From Sinomonas sp. P10A9 (lineage in GTDB: Bacteria > Actinomycetota > Actinomycetes > Actinomycetales > Micrococcaceae): DNA of 64,000 bases. The notes below the pieces were generated by a model. That model was not told the DNA's origin. It did no database searches and saw only the letters and a program-made list of their open reading frames with translations. The stretch is from assembly GCF_041022165.1 (NCBI RefSeq), contig NZ_CP163302.1:3906001-3970000 (forward strand). Reading direction: 5' to 3'. The stretch's first letter is position 1; every line of letters starts with the position of its first letter. Shown one piece after another: positions 1 through 8,327 of this stretch. A program made the translations under genes and the position numbers.

Positions 1-171
1 CTCGCCGTACGTGTACGGGCGCGGCGGTGTGTCTGCAACGCCCACGAGCCCCTCGTCCGTGTGGATCCGGATCAGCACGTGCTCGGCCGCAAGCACCTCG
101 CCGCTCGCGAAGCGCAGCGGATGGGTGTACGGGATCGAGTACGGGATCGCCTCGATGCGCTCAATCTTCAT
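1..171 (-). CDS. Enolase-superfamily enzyme, N-terminal part (cut by window edge)
   Basis: Only the first 57 codons are present; the gene runs off the left edge. The peptide begins MKIERIEAIPYSIPYTHPLR and continues with a GEV..AEHVLIRIHTDEG..G segment, which is the usual N-terminal capping domain of the mandelate racemase / muconate-lactonizing branch of the enolase superfamily. The catalytic barrel lies outside the window, so the substrate cannot be told: a muconate cycloisomerase (CatB-like) is one option given the LysR neighbour, a dipeptide epimerase another. The ATG lies inside the last codons of the upstream LysR gene (11-nt overlap), so the two are probably translated from one message. 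Confidence 0.75.
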   Translation of the reverse strand, partial: MKIERIEAIPYSIPYTHPLRFASGEVLAAEHVLIRIHTDEGLVGVADTPPRPYTYGE

Positions 172-1204
172 GCGCTGTCTCCTTGGGGGTGGCGCTGGGG
201 GCGGCGTTGGGGGCGGCACTCGGGCTTGCAGCAACGGGTGCCGCCGGGGGCGAGGCAAGGCGTGCGGTGCGGACGACGGCGACCGGTGAGGGCGCGCCGT
301 CGTGCGCACCGGCGGCGGGGGAAACCCCCGGTGCGGACACGGTGTCGAAGAGCGTCAGGAAGCGGCGGACGAGCGGCGTCCTTGCGCCGCGGCGCCACGC
401 GACCGCGAGGTCGACGGAGGGTGCATTGCGGACGGGACGGAACTCGATGCCCTGGAAGGCGAAGCCGCGCGTGCTCATCGGGACGAGGGCGATCCCCATC
501 CCGGCCGCGACGAGCGCCAGGAGTGTCGAGGTCTCAGCGGCCTCCTGGACCACGCGCGGGATGAACCCCTCGCGTCGGCACGCGTCTCGGAAGATCCTTG
601 TCACGACCGACTGCGTGGGGTAGCCCACAAAGGACTCCCCCGCGAGCTCGGCGAGGTCCAGTTCGGCCTGCTCGCCCCACGGCGAGTCCGCAGGGAGCGC
701 GGCGACGAGCCGGTCCTGTTCGAGGTAGTCGAGCTCCACGTCCGGTGAGTCGACGGGTGGGCGGAGGACGGCGACGTCGAGCCTGCCCTCCTCGAGGTCG
801 TCCACCATCTGGGGGGTGAGCATCTCCCCGCGCACCGTGAGCCGGAGGCCCGGCATCTCGCTGCGGACCCGCTGCACGAGCGGCGGGAGGAGTCGGTAGG
901 TGGCCGAGCCGGAGAGGCCCACGCGGAGCACGCCGGCGGCGCCACGGCCCACCTGGACCACATCCGACTCGAGCTCCTCAAGGTCCTGGAGGATGCGGCG
1001 GCCCCGCTCGAGGAGAAGCTCGCCGGCGGGTGTGAGCTCGACCTTGCGTGTAGTGCGCTCGAACAGCGCGGCGCCGAGCTGCTCCTCTAGCTGCTTGATC
1101 TGCTGGGACAGGGGCGGCTGGGCCATGTGGAGACGCTGGGCCGCGCGGCCGAAGTGGCGTTCCTCGGCGACGGCAACGAAGTACCTCAAATGTCGCGTCT
1201 CCAT
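161..1204 (-). CDS. LysR-family transcriptional regulator
   Basis: 347 residues. Residues 1-62 form the winged helix-turn-helix (METRHLRYFVAVAEERHFGRAA, then PPLSQQIKQLE and the ELTPAG turn), and about 90-295 form the periplasmic-binding-like effector domain. The N-terminus resembles the CatR/BenM/AlsR group, regulators that often respond to aromatic or carboxylic acid intermediates; this fits the enolase-superfamily gene that starts inside its 3' end. The last ~50 residues are an Ala/Pro-rich tail beyond the usual ~300-residue length, containing AHDGA, which is encoded by one copy of the 11-mer CGCCGTCGTGC. The upstream 70 bp are AT-rich and probably hold its promoter. Effector and targets are unknown. 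Confidence 0.88.
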   Translation of the reverse strand: METRHLRYFVAVAEERHFGRAAQRLHMAQPPLSQQIKQLEEQLGAALFERTTRKVELTPAGELLLERGRRILQDLEELESDVVQVGRGAAGVLRVGLSGSATYRLLPPLVQRVRSEMPGLRLTVRGEMLTPQMVDDLEEGRLDVAVLRPPVDSPDVELDYLEQDRLVAALPADSPWGEQAELDLAELAGESFVGYPTQSVVTRIFRDACRREGFIPRVVQEAAETSTLLALVAAGMGIALVPMSTRGFAFQGIEFRPVRNAPSVDLAVAWRRGARTPLVRRFLTLFDTVSAPGVSPAAGAHDGAPSPVAVVRTARLASPPAAPVAASPSAAPNAAPSATPKETAHED

Positions 1205-1276
1205 GGTGACCAGCGTAGGTCCACGGATTAGGTTGAGGAAATATCTATTATGCAGTTATTCAGATGATCTCGGTAT

Positions 1277-1936
1277 TTATAGGACGTTGAGGAAGACCTG
1301 CCACAGCCCCACGATCACCAGCGGCCCGAAGACGGCCCCCGCCACCACCTGCGCGGGCGTGTGCGCGCGCAGCACCACGCGGGCCCAGCCTACGGCCGGG
1401 ACCACGAGCACGAGGGGCCACCACTCGGGGCCGAACAGCAAGAGCATCGACACCGCGGCCGTCGAGACGGCGGCGGCATGTCCGCTGACCTTCCACCACA
1501 GGCTGACCACGGCAAGCACCGCGATCCCTGCGATGAGGGCGGCCACCATCGCCAGCACGGACGCCGGGGCCCCGAGCGCGATGAGCAGCCCGAGCCCTGC
1601 CAGCACGCACACGATCGCCATCGCGAGCACGGGCGCACGCTGCGACCTCTCGCTCACATGGTGGTCCACGACCTTCCCGGCACGCACGAGCCCGATCAGG
1701 ATCACGAAGGGGAGCACACACGTGAACAGGGCCGCCACGCCGCCGAACCACCACGTTCCCGGCCACCCTGGGCTCGCCGCGGGACTCAGCAACAGTGCGG
1801 CGGCGATCGTGAACGGCGGCTGGAACACCTCGCTGAGCACACGCGCGACGGCGGTGCGGACGGTCCGCGGGGCGGCTGCTGGACGGGAGTGAGGCGGCAC
1901 AGGCCAAGTCTTCCATCGTGCGAGCCCGACGGCCAT
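1277..1936 (-). CDS. PAP2-superfamily-like membrane protein, degenerate active site
   Basis: 219 residues with about five or six hydrophobic segments. The three PAP2 phosphatase signatures are recognisable: K88..R100 (KVVDHHVSERSQR), SGHA at 151-154, and R186-x5-H192. The Asp that normally follows the third-motif His by four residues is Gln196 here (HTPAQ), and the RP of the first motif is not intact. PAP2 proteins dephosphorylate lipid phosphates at the membrane; with the Asp-to-Gln change this one may be weakly active or have another role. It lies upstream of and co-directional with the LysR gene, separated by 72 bp. Confidence 0.65.
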   Translation of the reverse strand: MAVGLARWKTWPVPPHSRPAAAPRTVRTAVARVLSEVFQPPFTIAAALLLSPAASPGWPGTWWFGGVAALFTCVLPFVILIGLVRAGKVVDHHVSERSQRAPVLAMAIVCVLAGLGLLIALGAPASVLAMVAALIAGIAVLAVVSLWWKVSGHAAAVSTAAVSMLLLFGPEWWPLVLVVPAVGWARVVLRAHTPAQVVAGAVFGPLVIVGLWQVFLNVL

Positions 1937-2009
1937 TCGCGTACCGAGGCCGGGGGTGAGCTTATCGATTTACTTGTATCTTCAACTAAATAGGTCTACT
2001 GTCCCTCAA

Positions 2010-2031
2010 GGAGCCTCCAGTCGGAGGCTCC
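2010..2031 (+). promoter_or_regulatory. Leader hairpin upstream of the secreted SnoaL-like gene
   Basis: A perfect 9-bp stem GGAGCCTCC / GGAGGCTCC with a 4-nt loop (AGTC) lies 20 bp before the ATG at 2051, just ahead of the ribosome-binding site AGGAGG. It is preceded by an AT-rich stretch (about 1965-1995) that probably contains the promoter. The stem could hide or protect the leader, or end read-through from upstream; there is no T-run, so a classical terminator is less likely. Confidence 0.45.
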
Positions 2032-2050
2032 GGATGACAGGAGGTTCGTT

Positions 2051-2656
2051 ATGTTCAACCGCCGCCAGCTCCTGACGACAGGCAGCGCTGCAGCTTTCGG
2101 TGCGCTCGCCCTCACCGCTGTGTCCTCGGGCGCCGCCCACGCCGACCAGCCCGGCCCGGGGCCGCTTATGGGCGATCCCGCGGCCGGCGGTGTCGCCACG
2201 CCGCCCTTCCCCATGCACCTCAACGACGCAGAAAGGGACCATCTCGAGACGTTCGACACTCTCGACTTCGAGGTCTTCTCCCACGCCGACTGGGCGCGCC
2301 TCCATGAGAGCCACGCCGAGAACATCCGCGTGCACTGGCCGGACGGCCACTACACCGACGGGATCCAGCGTCACATCGAGGATCTCGCAGGCCTCTTCGT
2401 CTGGGGACCGGACACACGCATCGAGGTCCACCCGCTCCGGATCGCCCACGACTCCCTGACCGCCGTCACCGGAGTCATGCGCGGCACGTTCACCCGGCCA
2501 ATGCCGAACGGGAAGGGCGGCTTCATCCAGCCCACCGGCAAACCCTATGCAATCAACATGGCCACGGTGGGCATCTGGAACCGCCAGGGCACCATGAACG
2601 AGGAGTTCCTCTTCTGGGACAACCTCACGTTCTACCAGCAGATCGGGCTCATGTGA
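2051..2656 (+). CDS. Secreted SnoaL-like / ester-cyclase-type protein
   Basis: 201 residues. The start is an N-terminal signal with a twin-arginine-like sequence (NRRQLLTTGSAAAFGALALTA) and probable cleavage after AHA near residue 31, so export, perhaps by the Tat route, is likely. The mature part is a single small alpha+beta domain of the NTF2/SnoaL type (W-x-DGHYTDG..RHIEDL, then the paired strands ending in NMATVGIWNRQGTMNEEFLFWDN). Members of this fold include polyketide cyclases, dehydratases and many orphan proteins; the substrate here is unknown. A clear AGGAGG sits 7 nt before the ATG. The gene stands alone between a leader hairpin and a strong terminator. Confidence 0.75.
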   Translation: MFNRRQLLTTGSAAAFGALALTAVSSGAAHADQPGPGPLMGDPAAGGVATPPFPMHLNDAERDHLETFDTLDFEVFSHADWARLHESHAENIRVHWPDGHYTDGIQRHIEDLAGLFVWGPDTRIEVHPLRIAHDSLTAVTGVMRGTFTRPMPNGKGGFIQPTGKPYAINMATVGIWNRQGTMNEEFLFWDNLTFYQQIGLM

Positions 2657-2680
2657 GGCCATTCCTGCCTTGAGGCGAGT

Positions 2681-2725
2681 ACGACGTCCGGGGCGCACCT
2701 CGCGCAGGTGCGCCCCCGACGTCGT
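2681..2725. terminator. Strong bidirectional terminator hairpin
   Basis: 20-bp arms (2681-2700 and 2706-2725) pair with a single mismatch around a 5-nt loop, GC-rich throughout. It lies between the convergent SnoaL-like and MFS genes and can serve both. Confidence 0.7.
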
Positions 2726-2738
2726 GCGTCACCACCCC

Positions 2739-4193
2739 CTACGGCGAGATGTGGTCCAGATGCTTGTTCCGCGTGTGCGGCGTGAACTGGACGAGGATCG
2801 CGGCGATCACGAGGAACACCGAGATGAGGCCCAGGGCGCCGATCACCGAGAGCATCGGCAGGATCGGCGTGATCACCATGACGCCGATGCCGCCGCCGAT
2901 GTGGCCCGCGCCGTCGACGATCGCGAAGCCTGTGGTCCGGGCACGGGTCGGGAAGGACTCAGCGGTGAGCGCGTACGTCGGGGACACCCACAGGTTGAAG
3001 CCCGCGAAGATGAGGATGGCGCCGATGAACGCGATCCCCACGTTGTTCCCGGCGACGGCGACCACGAGCGAGCCGATGAGCGTCACGGCGGCGCCGATCG
3101 GCAGCCAGTAGCGGCGCTCGAGCTTCTCGACGATCGCGCTCATGATCGCCGCCTCCGCCACGAACCCGAGCGTGCCGACCGCGGCGATCACGCCGGCCTC
3201 GGGCGGCGGGTAGTGCAGTGCCGCAAGCACCACGGTGAACCCCGCGGCGAACGAGTACACCGTGATGTACCCGATGAACCACACGAAGAACAGCAGGATC
3301 ATGCGGCGCACGTAGAGCGGGTTGCCGAACAGGTCGCGGTAGGGGACGGGCGACGGCGGCTTGGTCGCCCCGTGCACGTCCGTCACCACGGGCTCGGCGA
3401 GCGGCCCATGCTTGGAAGCCCGCACCTCCATGTCCCGCACCACCACGTCGGCCTCCGCGAGGCGGCCTTGGCCGATGAGCCAGCGCGGCGACTCGGGGAG
3501 CTCGAGCCTCAACAGGACGGCGACGGCGGCGAGGATCGCGCCGACCCCGTACATCCACCGCCAGCCGGCCTCGAAATTGGGCCCGGCGAGCGCGAACGGC
3601 AGCCCGAGCGGCCAGGGAGTGGCCGGCGTCGTGAGGATGAGGCCCAGCCAGATGCCCACGAACGCGCCGAGCGCGGACATGATGAAGATGATCGTCGTGA
3701 ACCGCGCGCGGGCGTGGCGCGGCGCCATCTCGTTGATGTACGTGTTGACGATCGCGAGGTCCGCGCCGATGCCGATACCGGTGATGATGCGCGCGATGTT
3801 GAAGTTCGCGTAGTCGCCCACGAACGCGTTGTACAGCGAACCGAGGCCCGTGATCAGCATGGTGATCATGAGCATGTTCCTACGGCCGATGCGGTCTGCA
3901 ATCGGACTCAGGACCAGCGTGCCGACCACATAGCCGGCCAGATTGAGCAGCACTGGCAGCGGGAGCGCCTCGAGCGCCGTCTCCGGCGTGCAGCCCTTGT
4001 TCAGCTCGATGCACGTCTGGATGAACGAGACGTTGATGTCGAAGATGTCGTAGAACGTGAACAGGAACCCCAGCCCGATGATCCCGATGAAGAGGTAGGA
4101 GAGACTCCATACCTCGAGTCGCTCGAGACGGGCGATGATGTGCGGCCCTGTCGGGGCGGCGCTCACCGCCCCGGCGTCCATGGATGCAGCCAC
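2739..4193 (-). CDS. MFS transporter, sugar/metabolite porter type
   Basis: 484 residues from the GTG at 4193, which has GGGAGG 9 nt upstream; ATGs at 4181 and 4259 lack comparable sites. About 12 membrane segments, with the MFS loop 2-3 signature GTLVLSPIADRIGRRN, the R-x-ITGIGIGAD helix, and PESPRWLIGQGR after TM6, which is typical of the sugar-porter and aromatic/metabolite H+ symporter groups. A periplasmic loop carries two Cys (CIELNKGC) that may pair. Substrate unknown. It is followed downstream only by the shared terminator and sits 158 bp beyond the bkd operon, so it may be read with bkd, but no direct evidence ties them. Confidence 0.85.
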   Translation of the reverse strand: MAASMDAGAVSAAPTGPHIIARLERLEVWSLSYLFIGIIGLGFLFTFYDIFDINVSFIQTCIELNKGCTPETALEALPLPVLLNLAGYVVGTLVLSPIADRIGRRNMLMITMLITGLGSLYNAFVGDYANFNIARIITGIGIGADLAIVNTYINEMAPRHARARFTTIIFIMSALGAFVGIWLGLILTTPATPWPLGLPFALAGPNFEAGWRWMYGVGAILAAVAVLLRLELPESPRWLIGQGRLAEADVVVRDMEVRASKHGPLAEPVVTDVHGATKPPSPVPYRDLFGNPLYVRRMILLFFVWFIGYITVYSFAAGFTVVLAALHYPPPEAGVIAAVGTLGFVAEAAIMSAIVEKLERRYWLPIGAAVTLIGSLVVAVAGNNVGIAFIGAILIFAGFNLWVSPTYALTAESFPTRARTTGFAIVDGAGHIGGGIGVMVITPILPMLSVIGALGLISVFLVIAAILVQFTPHTRNKHLDHISP

Positions 4194-4351
4194 AAGGACC
4201 AACCTCCCGCAGCCTAGGGGTGGTGCGCCACGCGCCAGAAGGTGCCCTGGCTGACGCATCCATCGTGCGCCTTGGCAGACGTGCTGTCACTCCCTCGCGC
4301 ACAGGCAGGCGCGGCGTCAGACGGGACCGGCCGCCGCACCCGTCCCCCGAG

Positions 4352-5860
4352 TCAGTCGAGCAGGAGCGCCGGCTCCTCCATGATCGCCGCGACGTCCGCC
4401 ATGAAGCGCGCAGACAGGTCGCCGTCGACCACGCGGTGGTCGAACGAGCCGCCGAGCGTCGTGATCCAGCGCGGGATGACCTCGCCGGAGACGACCCATG
4501 GCTTCTGCTTGATCGTGCCGAACGCAACGATCGCGACCTCGCCCGGGTTGATGATCGGGGTGCCGATGTCGATGCCGAGGGCACCGATGTTCGTGATCGT
4601 CAGCGTTCCGTCCTGCATGTCCGCGGGCTTCGTCCTGCCCGCGCGAGCCGTGGTCGCGAGATCGTTGAGCGCGATCGCGAGCTCCTTGAGGGAGAGGTCC
4701 TGTGCGTCCTTGATGTTCGGCACGAGCAGTCCCCGCGGTGTCGCTGCGGCGATGCCGAGGTTCATGTAGTGCTTGATGTGGACCTCGTCGGCGCCCGACG
4801 GCGTGGTGACCCACTCCGAGTTCACGCTCGGGTTCCGCGCGGCTGCCCAGATGACGGCCTTCGCGAGGATGAGCAGCGGCGAGACCTTCACGCCCTCGAA
4901 GTCGCGGGACTTCTTGAGCCGCTGGACGAATTCCATGGTCCGTGAAGCGTCGACATCCACGAAGATGCTCACGTGCGGTGCGCTGAATGCCGAGTCCACC
5001 ATCGCCTTGGCCGTCGCCTTGCGCACACCGCGAACAGGGATGACCTCGATACGCCGATGCGCCGAGGACGTCGTGTGGTCCCAGAACTGCGGCGCGGCGT
5101 CCTGCTCGCGCTCGCGCTGCGCCTGGTAGGACTCGAGGTCCGCACGCGTCACCTCGCCGCGCGCACCCGTGCCCGGGACGTCCGCGAGGTTGATGCCCAG
5201 CTCCTTCGCGATGCGCCGCACGGGCGGCTTCGCAAGGACGCGGGCGAGCAGGCCGACCACGGGGTTCGGCTGGCTCTCCGCGCCCCGCTGGCCGAGAGGC
5301 TCTGCACCACCCTGGCTGAGCGACGTCAAAGCCGGCCGGGGCTCCGCAGTCCGCTGGTTGACCGGGGCCGAAACCCGCTGGCCGAGCGGCTCGGCCGCAC
5401 GCTGGTTGAGCGGAGTCGAGGCGCCCGACTTCCGCGGGCGGCGCTTGGCCGCATCGGCCTTGGGGCCCGAGCCCACGAGCGGAGCGCTCTCGATCCCCGG
5501 CTCCTGCACGGTTGGAACCGGCGATTCGGCCGAGGTGGCGGCCGCCGGAGCCGCAGGTGAGGCAGAAGCGGAGGCGCTGGGGGCGCCGGACGGCGCGCCA
5601 CCGCCGTCGTGCGCCTTAGCCGCGTCACCGATCGCAATGATCGGGGTGCCCACCTCGATGGTCTCGTTCTCTGGGGCGAGAAGTTCGACGACGGTGCCCG
5701 CGTAAGGGCTCGGAAGCTCCACGAGGCTCTTGGCCGTCTCGATCTCGCAGATGATGTCGTTGATCGCGACGACGTCACCCGGCCTGACCTTCCAGGAGAC
5801 GATCTCTGCCTCGGTGAGGCCCTCGCCGACGTCCGGGAGGGTGAAGATCTGCTGGGTCAC
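4352..5860 (-). CDS. bkdC: Branched-chain 2-oxoacid dehydrogenase E2 (lipoyl acyltransferase)
   Basis: 502 residues. A single lipoyl domain occupies residues 1-78, with the lipoylated lysine at 44 (EIETAKSLV). An E3-binding domain lies at about 200-245 ([20 protein letters not shown]). The catalytic acyltransferase core follows from about 265, with the His475/Asp479 pair in DHRVVDGD. It transfers branched acyl groups to CoA, completing the E1-E2 reaction of Val/Leu/Ile breakdown and supplying primers for branched fatty acids. The Ala/Pro linker of 80-200 contains repeated L-x-QR-x-AEP phrases encoded by a degenerate DNA repeat (5286-5422), making it much longer than usual. AGGAG lies 6 nt before the ATG and overlaps the E1beta stop. 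Confidence 0.93.
   Translation of the reverse strand: MTQQIFTLPDVGEGLTEAEIVSWKVRPGDVVAINDIICEIETAKSLVELPSPYAGTVVELLAPENETIEVGTPIIAIGDAAKAHDGGGAPSGAPSASASASPAAPAAATSAESPVPTVQEPGIESAPLVGSGPKADAAKRRPRKSGASTPLNQRAAEPLGQRVSAPVNQRTAEPRPALTSLSQGGAEPLGQRGAESQPNPVVGLLARVLAKPPVRRIAKELGINLADVPGTGARGEVTRADLESYQAQREREQDAAPQFWDHTTSSAHRRIEVIPVRGVRKATAKAMVDSAFSAPHVSIFVDVDASRTMEFVQRLKKSRDFEGVKVSPLLILAKAVIWAAARNPSVNSEWVTTPSGADEVHIKHYMNLGIAAATPRGLLVPNIKDAQDLSLKELAIALNDLATTARAGRTKPADMQDGTLTITNIGALGIDIGTPIINPGEVAIVAFGTIKQKPWVVSGEVIPRWITTLGGSFDHRVVDGDLSARFMADVAAIMEEPALLLD
5286..5422. repeat. Five degenerate ~23-bp repeats in the E2 linker
   Basis: Units starting at 5286, 5310, 5352, 5376 and 5400 share the pattern CGCTGG(T/C)(T/C)GAGCGG followed by GTCGAAxC or a decayed form of it; the last unit is the cleanest (CGCTGGTTGAGCGGAGTCGA). 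They are read in frame on the minus strand and give the repeated Asn/Gly-Gln-Arg-x-Ala-Glu-Pro phrases of the E2 linker. The units look like decayed copies of an invading short palindromic-type repeat and not like a coding duplication, because spacing and sequence vary. Confidence 0.65.
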
Positions 5861-5869
5861 GTGATGCTC

Positions 5870-6850
5870 CTAGTACGCGAACGCGCGGTCGAGGGCTTCG
5901 AGGATGCGGTCGATGTCCGGGAGGTAGTGCTCCTCGACCTTCGCCACCGGGTAGGGCATGTGGAAGCCGCCCACGCGGATCACGGGTGCCTCGAGGGCGA
6001 GGAAGGCGCGCTCCGAGACGCGGGACGCAATCTCGCCGCCGATACCGCCGAACGTCGGGGCCTCGTGGGCCACGATCAGGCGGCCGGTCTTCTCCACCGA
6101 CGCCACGACGGCATCGAAGTCGATCGGGGAGATGGATCGCAGGTCGATGACCTCGATGCTGCGGCCGTCCTCCGCGGAGGCCTCGGCGGCAGCGAGCGCC
6201 ACGGGGACAAGCGGACCGTAGACCACGACCGTCGCGTCAGTGCCCTCGCGGACCACGTGGGCGCGGAACGGGTCGGCGCTCGCGCCGGGGTCCTCGGTGT
6301 CCACCTCGCCCTTGAGCCAGTACCGGCGCTTCGGCTCGAAGATGATGACGGGGTCCTCGCACGCAATGGCCTGCTGGGTCATCCAGTAGGCGTCATGGGG
6401 GTTGGACGGCGTGACGATCCGCAGGCCAGCGGTGTGCGCAAAGAGCGCCTCGGGCGATTCCGAGTGGTGCTCGATCGAGCCGATACCACCGCCGTAGGGG
6501 ATGCGGATGGTCACGGGGACCGTGAGCTGGCCCTTGCTGCGGGAGTGCATCTTGGCCAGCTGCGTGGTGATCTGGTTGAAGCCCGGGAACACGAAGCCGT
6601 CGAACTGGATCTCCGCCACGGGCCGGTAACCGCGCAGCGCGAGGCCGATGCTCGTGCCGATGATCCCGGACTCGGCCAGCGGGCTGTCGATGACGCGCTC
6701 TCCGCCGAAATCGGCCTTGAGGCCCTCCGTCACGCGGTACACGCCGCCGAGGGTTCCGATGTCCTCGCCCATGAGCATGACGGTCTCGTCCTGCCCCAGA
6801 GCCGCGCGGAGGCCCGCGTTGATCGCCTTCGCGATGGTCATGGTGGGCAT
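5870..6850 (-). CDS. bkdB: Branched-chain 2-oxoacid dehydrogenase E1 beta subunit
   Basis: 326 residues, full length for the family. Typical beta-subunit features: GEDIGTLGGVYRVTEGL, then IDSPLAESGIIGTSIGLAL, PYGGGIGSIEHHSES around the E1-E1 interface, and the C-terminal transketolase-like domain with DLRSISPIDFDAV. With the alpha subunit it decarboxylates branched-chain 2-oxoacids on thiamine diphosphate and passes the acyl group to E2. Its ATG at 6850 overlaps the alpha-subunit stop as TGATG, so translation is coupled and the two subunits would be made in equal amounts. bkdA-bkdB-bkdC is an operon reading leftward. Confidence 0.93.
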   Translation of the reverse strand: MPTMTIAKAINAGLRAALGQDETVMLMGEDIGTLGGVYRVTEGLKADFGGERVIDSPLAESGIIGTSIGLALRGYRPVAEIQFDGFVFPGFNQITTQLAKMHSRSKGQLTVPVTIRIPYGGGIGSIEHHSESPEALFAHTAGLRIVTPSNPHDAYWMTQQAIACEDPVIIFEPKRRYWLKGEVDTEDPGASADPFRAHVVREGTDATVVVYGPLVPVALAAAEASAEDGRSIEVIDLRSISPIDFDAVVASVEKTGRLIVAHEAPTFGGIGGEIASRVSERAFLALEAPVIRVGGFHMPYPVAKVEEHYLPDIDRILEALDRAFAY

Positions 6851-8166
6851 CAGTGGCCGCCTTCCTGGGCGCTGCCGGAGTTCTCGTCCGCGAATCCGGC
6901 CTCGTACTCGCGGTGCCACGCGAGTTCCTCGGCGATGAGCGGGTGCGGCTCGGCGTAGACGTTGCGGAACGAGTCCTCGAGGGACGGAGCAACGAAGTCC
7001 AGGACGTCGGCGCGCGCCTTGGCCGCGACCGCGTCTCCCTCGGCGGCCACCCGGGCGAAGAACGCGTCGTCGGCGATGCCCTCGGCGCGGAGGTACTTCT
7101 CGAAGCGGGACAGCGGGTCCTTGGCCACCCAGGACTGCTCCTCGTCGCTGAGCCGGTACTTGGTCGGATCGTCCGCCGTGGTGTGCGCGCCCTGACGGTA
7201 GGTGTACGCCTCGATGAGCACGGGTCCCTTGCCACTGCGCGCCCGCTCGAGCGCCCACTCGGTGACGGCACGCACGGCGAGCACGTCGTTGCCGTCCACG
7301 CGGACGCCCGGGAAGCCGTAGCCCTTCGCCCGGTTGAACAACGGGATGCGCGACTGCACCTCAGAGGGCACCGAGATGGCCCACTGGTTGTTCTGGCAGA
7401 AGAAGACCACGGGCGCCTTGAAGCTCGCCGCGAACACCATCGACTCGTGGACATCGCCCTCGGAGCTCGCACCGTCACCGAAGTACGCGACGACGGCACC
7501 GGGTTCGGCTGATGGCGCGCCAGCATCCGCCGTGGCCGAGGGTCCCGCCCCCGGCGCCGCCGCGGCCTGTGCTGTCGCGGTCTGTGCCGCCGCGCCCTGT
7601 GCTGTCGCGGTCTGTGCCGCCGCACGCGCCGCATCCCGCTGCATGCCCATCGCATACCCGACGGCGTGCGGCACCTGCGCGGCGAGGACGAGCGTGTAGA
7701 GGTGGAAGCCCGTGATTCTGGGATCCCACCCGCCGTTGGAGATGCCCCGGAAGAGGCGGAGCAGGTCCGCGAGGTCGATCCCCCGTGTGAGGGCAACACC
7801 GTGCTCGCGGTAGGTCGGGAAGACGTAGTCCTGCGCCAGAGTTGCCGTGCCCGAGCCGATCTGGGCGGCCTCCTGTCCGCGCAGGGGGACCCAGAGGGCG
7901 AGCTGGCCCTGCCGCTGGAGGGCGGTCGCCTCGGTGTCGAACCGGCGGATCATCGCCATATCGCGGTACATACCACGGAGGGAATCTTCACTCAGGGTGC
8001 TGATGGACTGGGCCAGCTTCGATTCGGATTTGAAGCGCCCCTCCTCGTCGAGAAGCTGCACCTGACCCGCATGGCCCTGAGCGCCGTCATGGGCGTGGGA
8101 CTCGAGCTCGAGCCAGAGTTCATCGGGGATATCGCTGAACTCGGTAGTGGGAAGTTCGACTCCCAT
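6850..8166 (-). CDS. bkdA: Branched-chain 2-oxoacid dehydrogenase E1 alpha subunit
   Basis: 438 residues. The thiamine-diphosphate motif is GDGASSEGDVHES at 230-242 followed by FFCQNNQWAIS; YREHGVALTRG and the phosphorylation-loop-like region YRLSDEEQSW are present. First gene of the bkd operon, with GAGGAGG 5 nt before the ATG. Two oddities: residues 177-223 are an Ala/Thr/Gln-rich insert between the VPHAVGYAMGMQ helix and the GDG motif, including a perfect 10-residue tandem duplication, and the N-terminus carries HAHDGAQ, close to the linker peptide seen elsewhere in the window. The usual homologues have only a short connection at the insert. Upstream lies a double-dyad operator at 8226-8269. 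Confidence 0.93.
   Translation of the reverse strand: MGVELPTTEFSDIPDELWLELESHAHDGAQGHAGQVQLLDEEGRFKSESKLAQSISTLSEDSLRGMYRDMAMIRRFDTEATALQRQGQLALWVPLRGQEAAQIGSGTATLAQDYVFPTYREHGVALTRGIDLADLLRLFRGISNGGWDPRITGFHLYTLVLAAQVPHAVGYAMGMQRDAARAAAQTATAQGAAAQTATAQAAAAPGAGPSATADAGAPSAEPGAVVAYFGDGASSEGDVHESMVFAASFKAPVVFFCQNNQWAISVPSEVQSRIPLFNRAKGYGFPGVRVDGNDVLAVRAVTEWALERARSGKGPVLIEAYTYRQGAHTTADDPTKYRLSDEEQSWVAKDPLSRFEKYLRAEGIADDAFFARVAAEGDAVAAKARADVLDFVAPSLEDSFRNVYAEPHPLIAEELAWHREYEAGFADENSGSAQEGGH
7567..7626. repeat. 30-bp tandem duplication inside bkdA
   Basis: Two adjacent 30-bp units (7567-7596, 7597-7626) are identical except near the end of the unit. Each encodes AAAQTATAQ plus one residue on the minus strand. 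The unit length is a multiple of three, so the frame is kept; a slippage or duplication origin is likely. Confidence 0.8.
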
Positions 8167-8225
8167 ACCGCCTCCTCGCTTGCCTTCGAATGACCAGCCC
8201 GGGGGCTCCGGGTGGAGTTCGTCGC

Positions 8226-8269
8226 CTCATATTCCCCTGAGGGAATGTATTCCGATGCCGGAATATGAG
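8226..8269. promoter_or_regulatory. Double-dyad operator upstream of bkd
   Basis: Outer arms CTCATATTCC (8226-8235) and GGAATATGAG (8260-8269) are perfectly complementary. Inside, the half-sites alternate: ATTCC at 8231, GGAAT at 8242, ATTCC at 8249 and GGAAT at 8260. This forms two ATTCC-N6-GGAAT dyads exactly 18 bp apart. It lies 60-103 bp before the bkdA start and is the obvious candidate binding site for a bkd regulator (Lrp/AsnC-type BkdR in other bacteria, or another dimeric factor); no regulator gene is adjacent. Confidence 0.65.
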
Positions 8270-8327
8270 CGACGGCCCAGCAGTCACTCTACCGAGTCGA
8301 ACTGGGCCGCCGCGAAGTGGATTACTT

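Noticed and set aside
27-623. Open frames on the + strand at the left edge
   Set aside because: Antisense to LysR; no start site or recognisable domain.
2670-4217. 515-codon open frame on the + strand opposite the MFS gene
   Set aside because: Its composition (Asp/Arg/His-rich, no hydrophobic pattern) is that of a high-GC antisense shadow; the minus frame has 12 membrane helices and MFS motifs.
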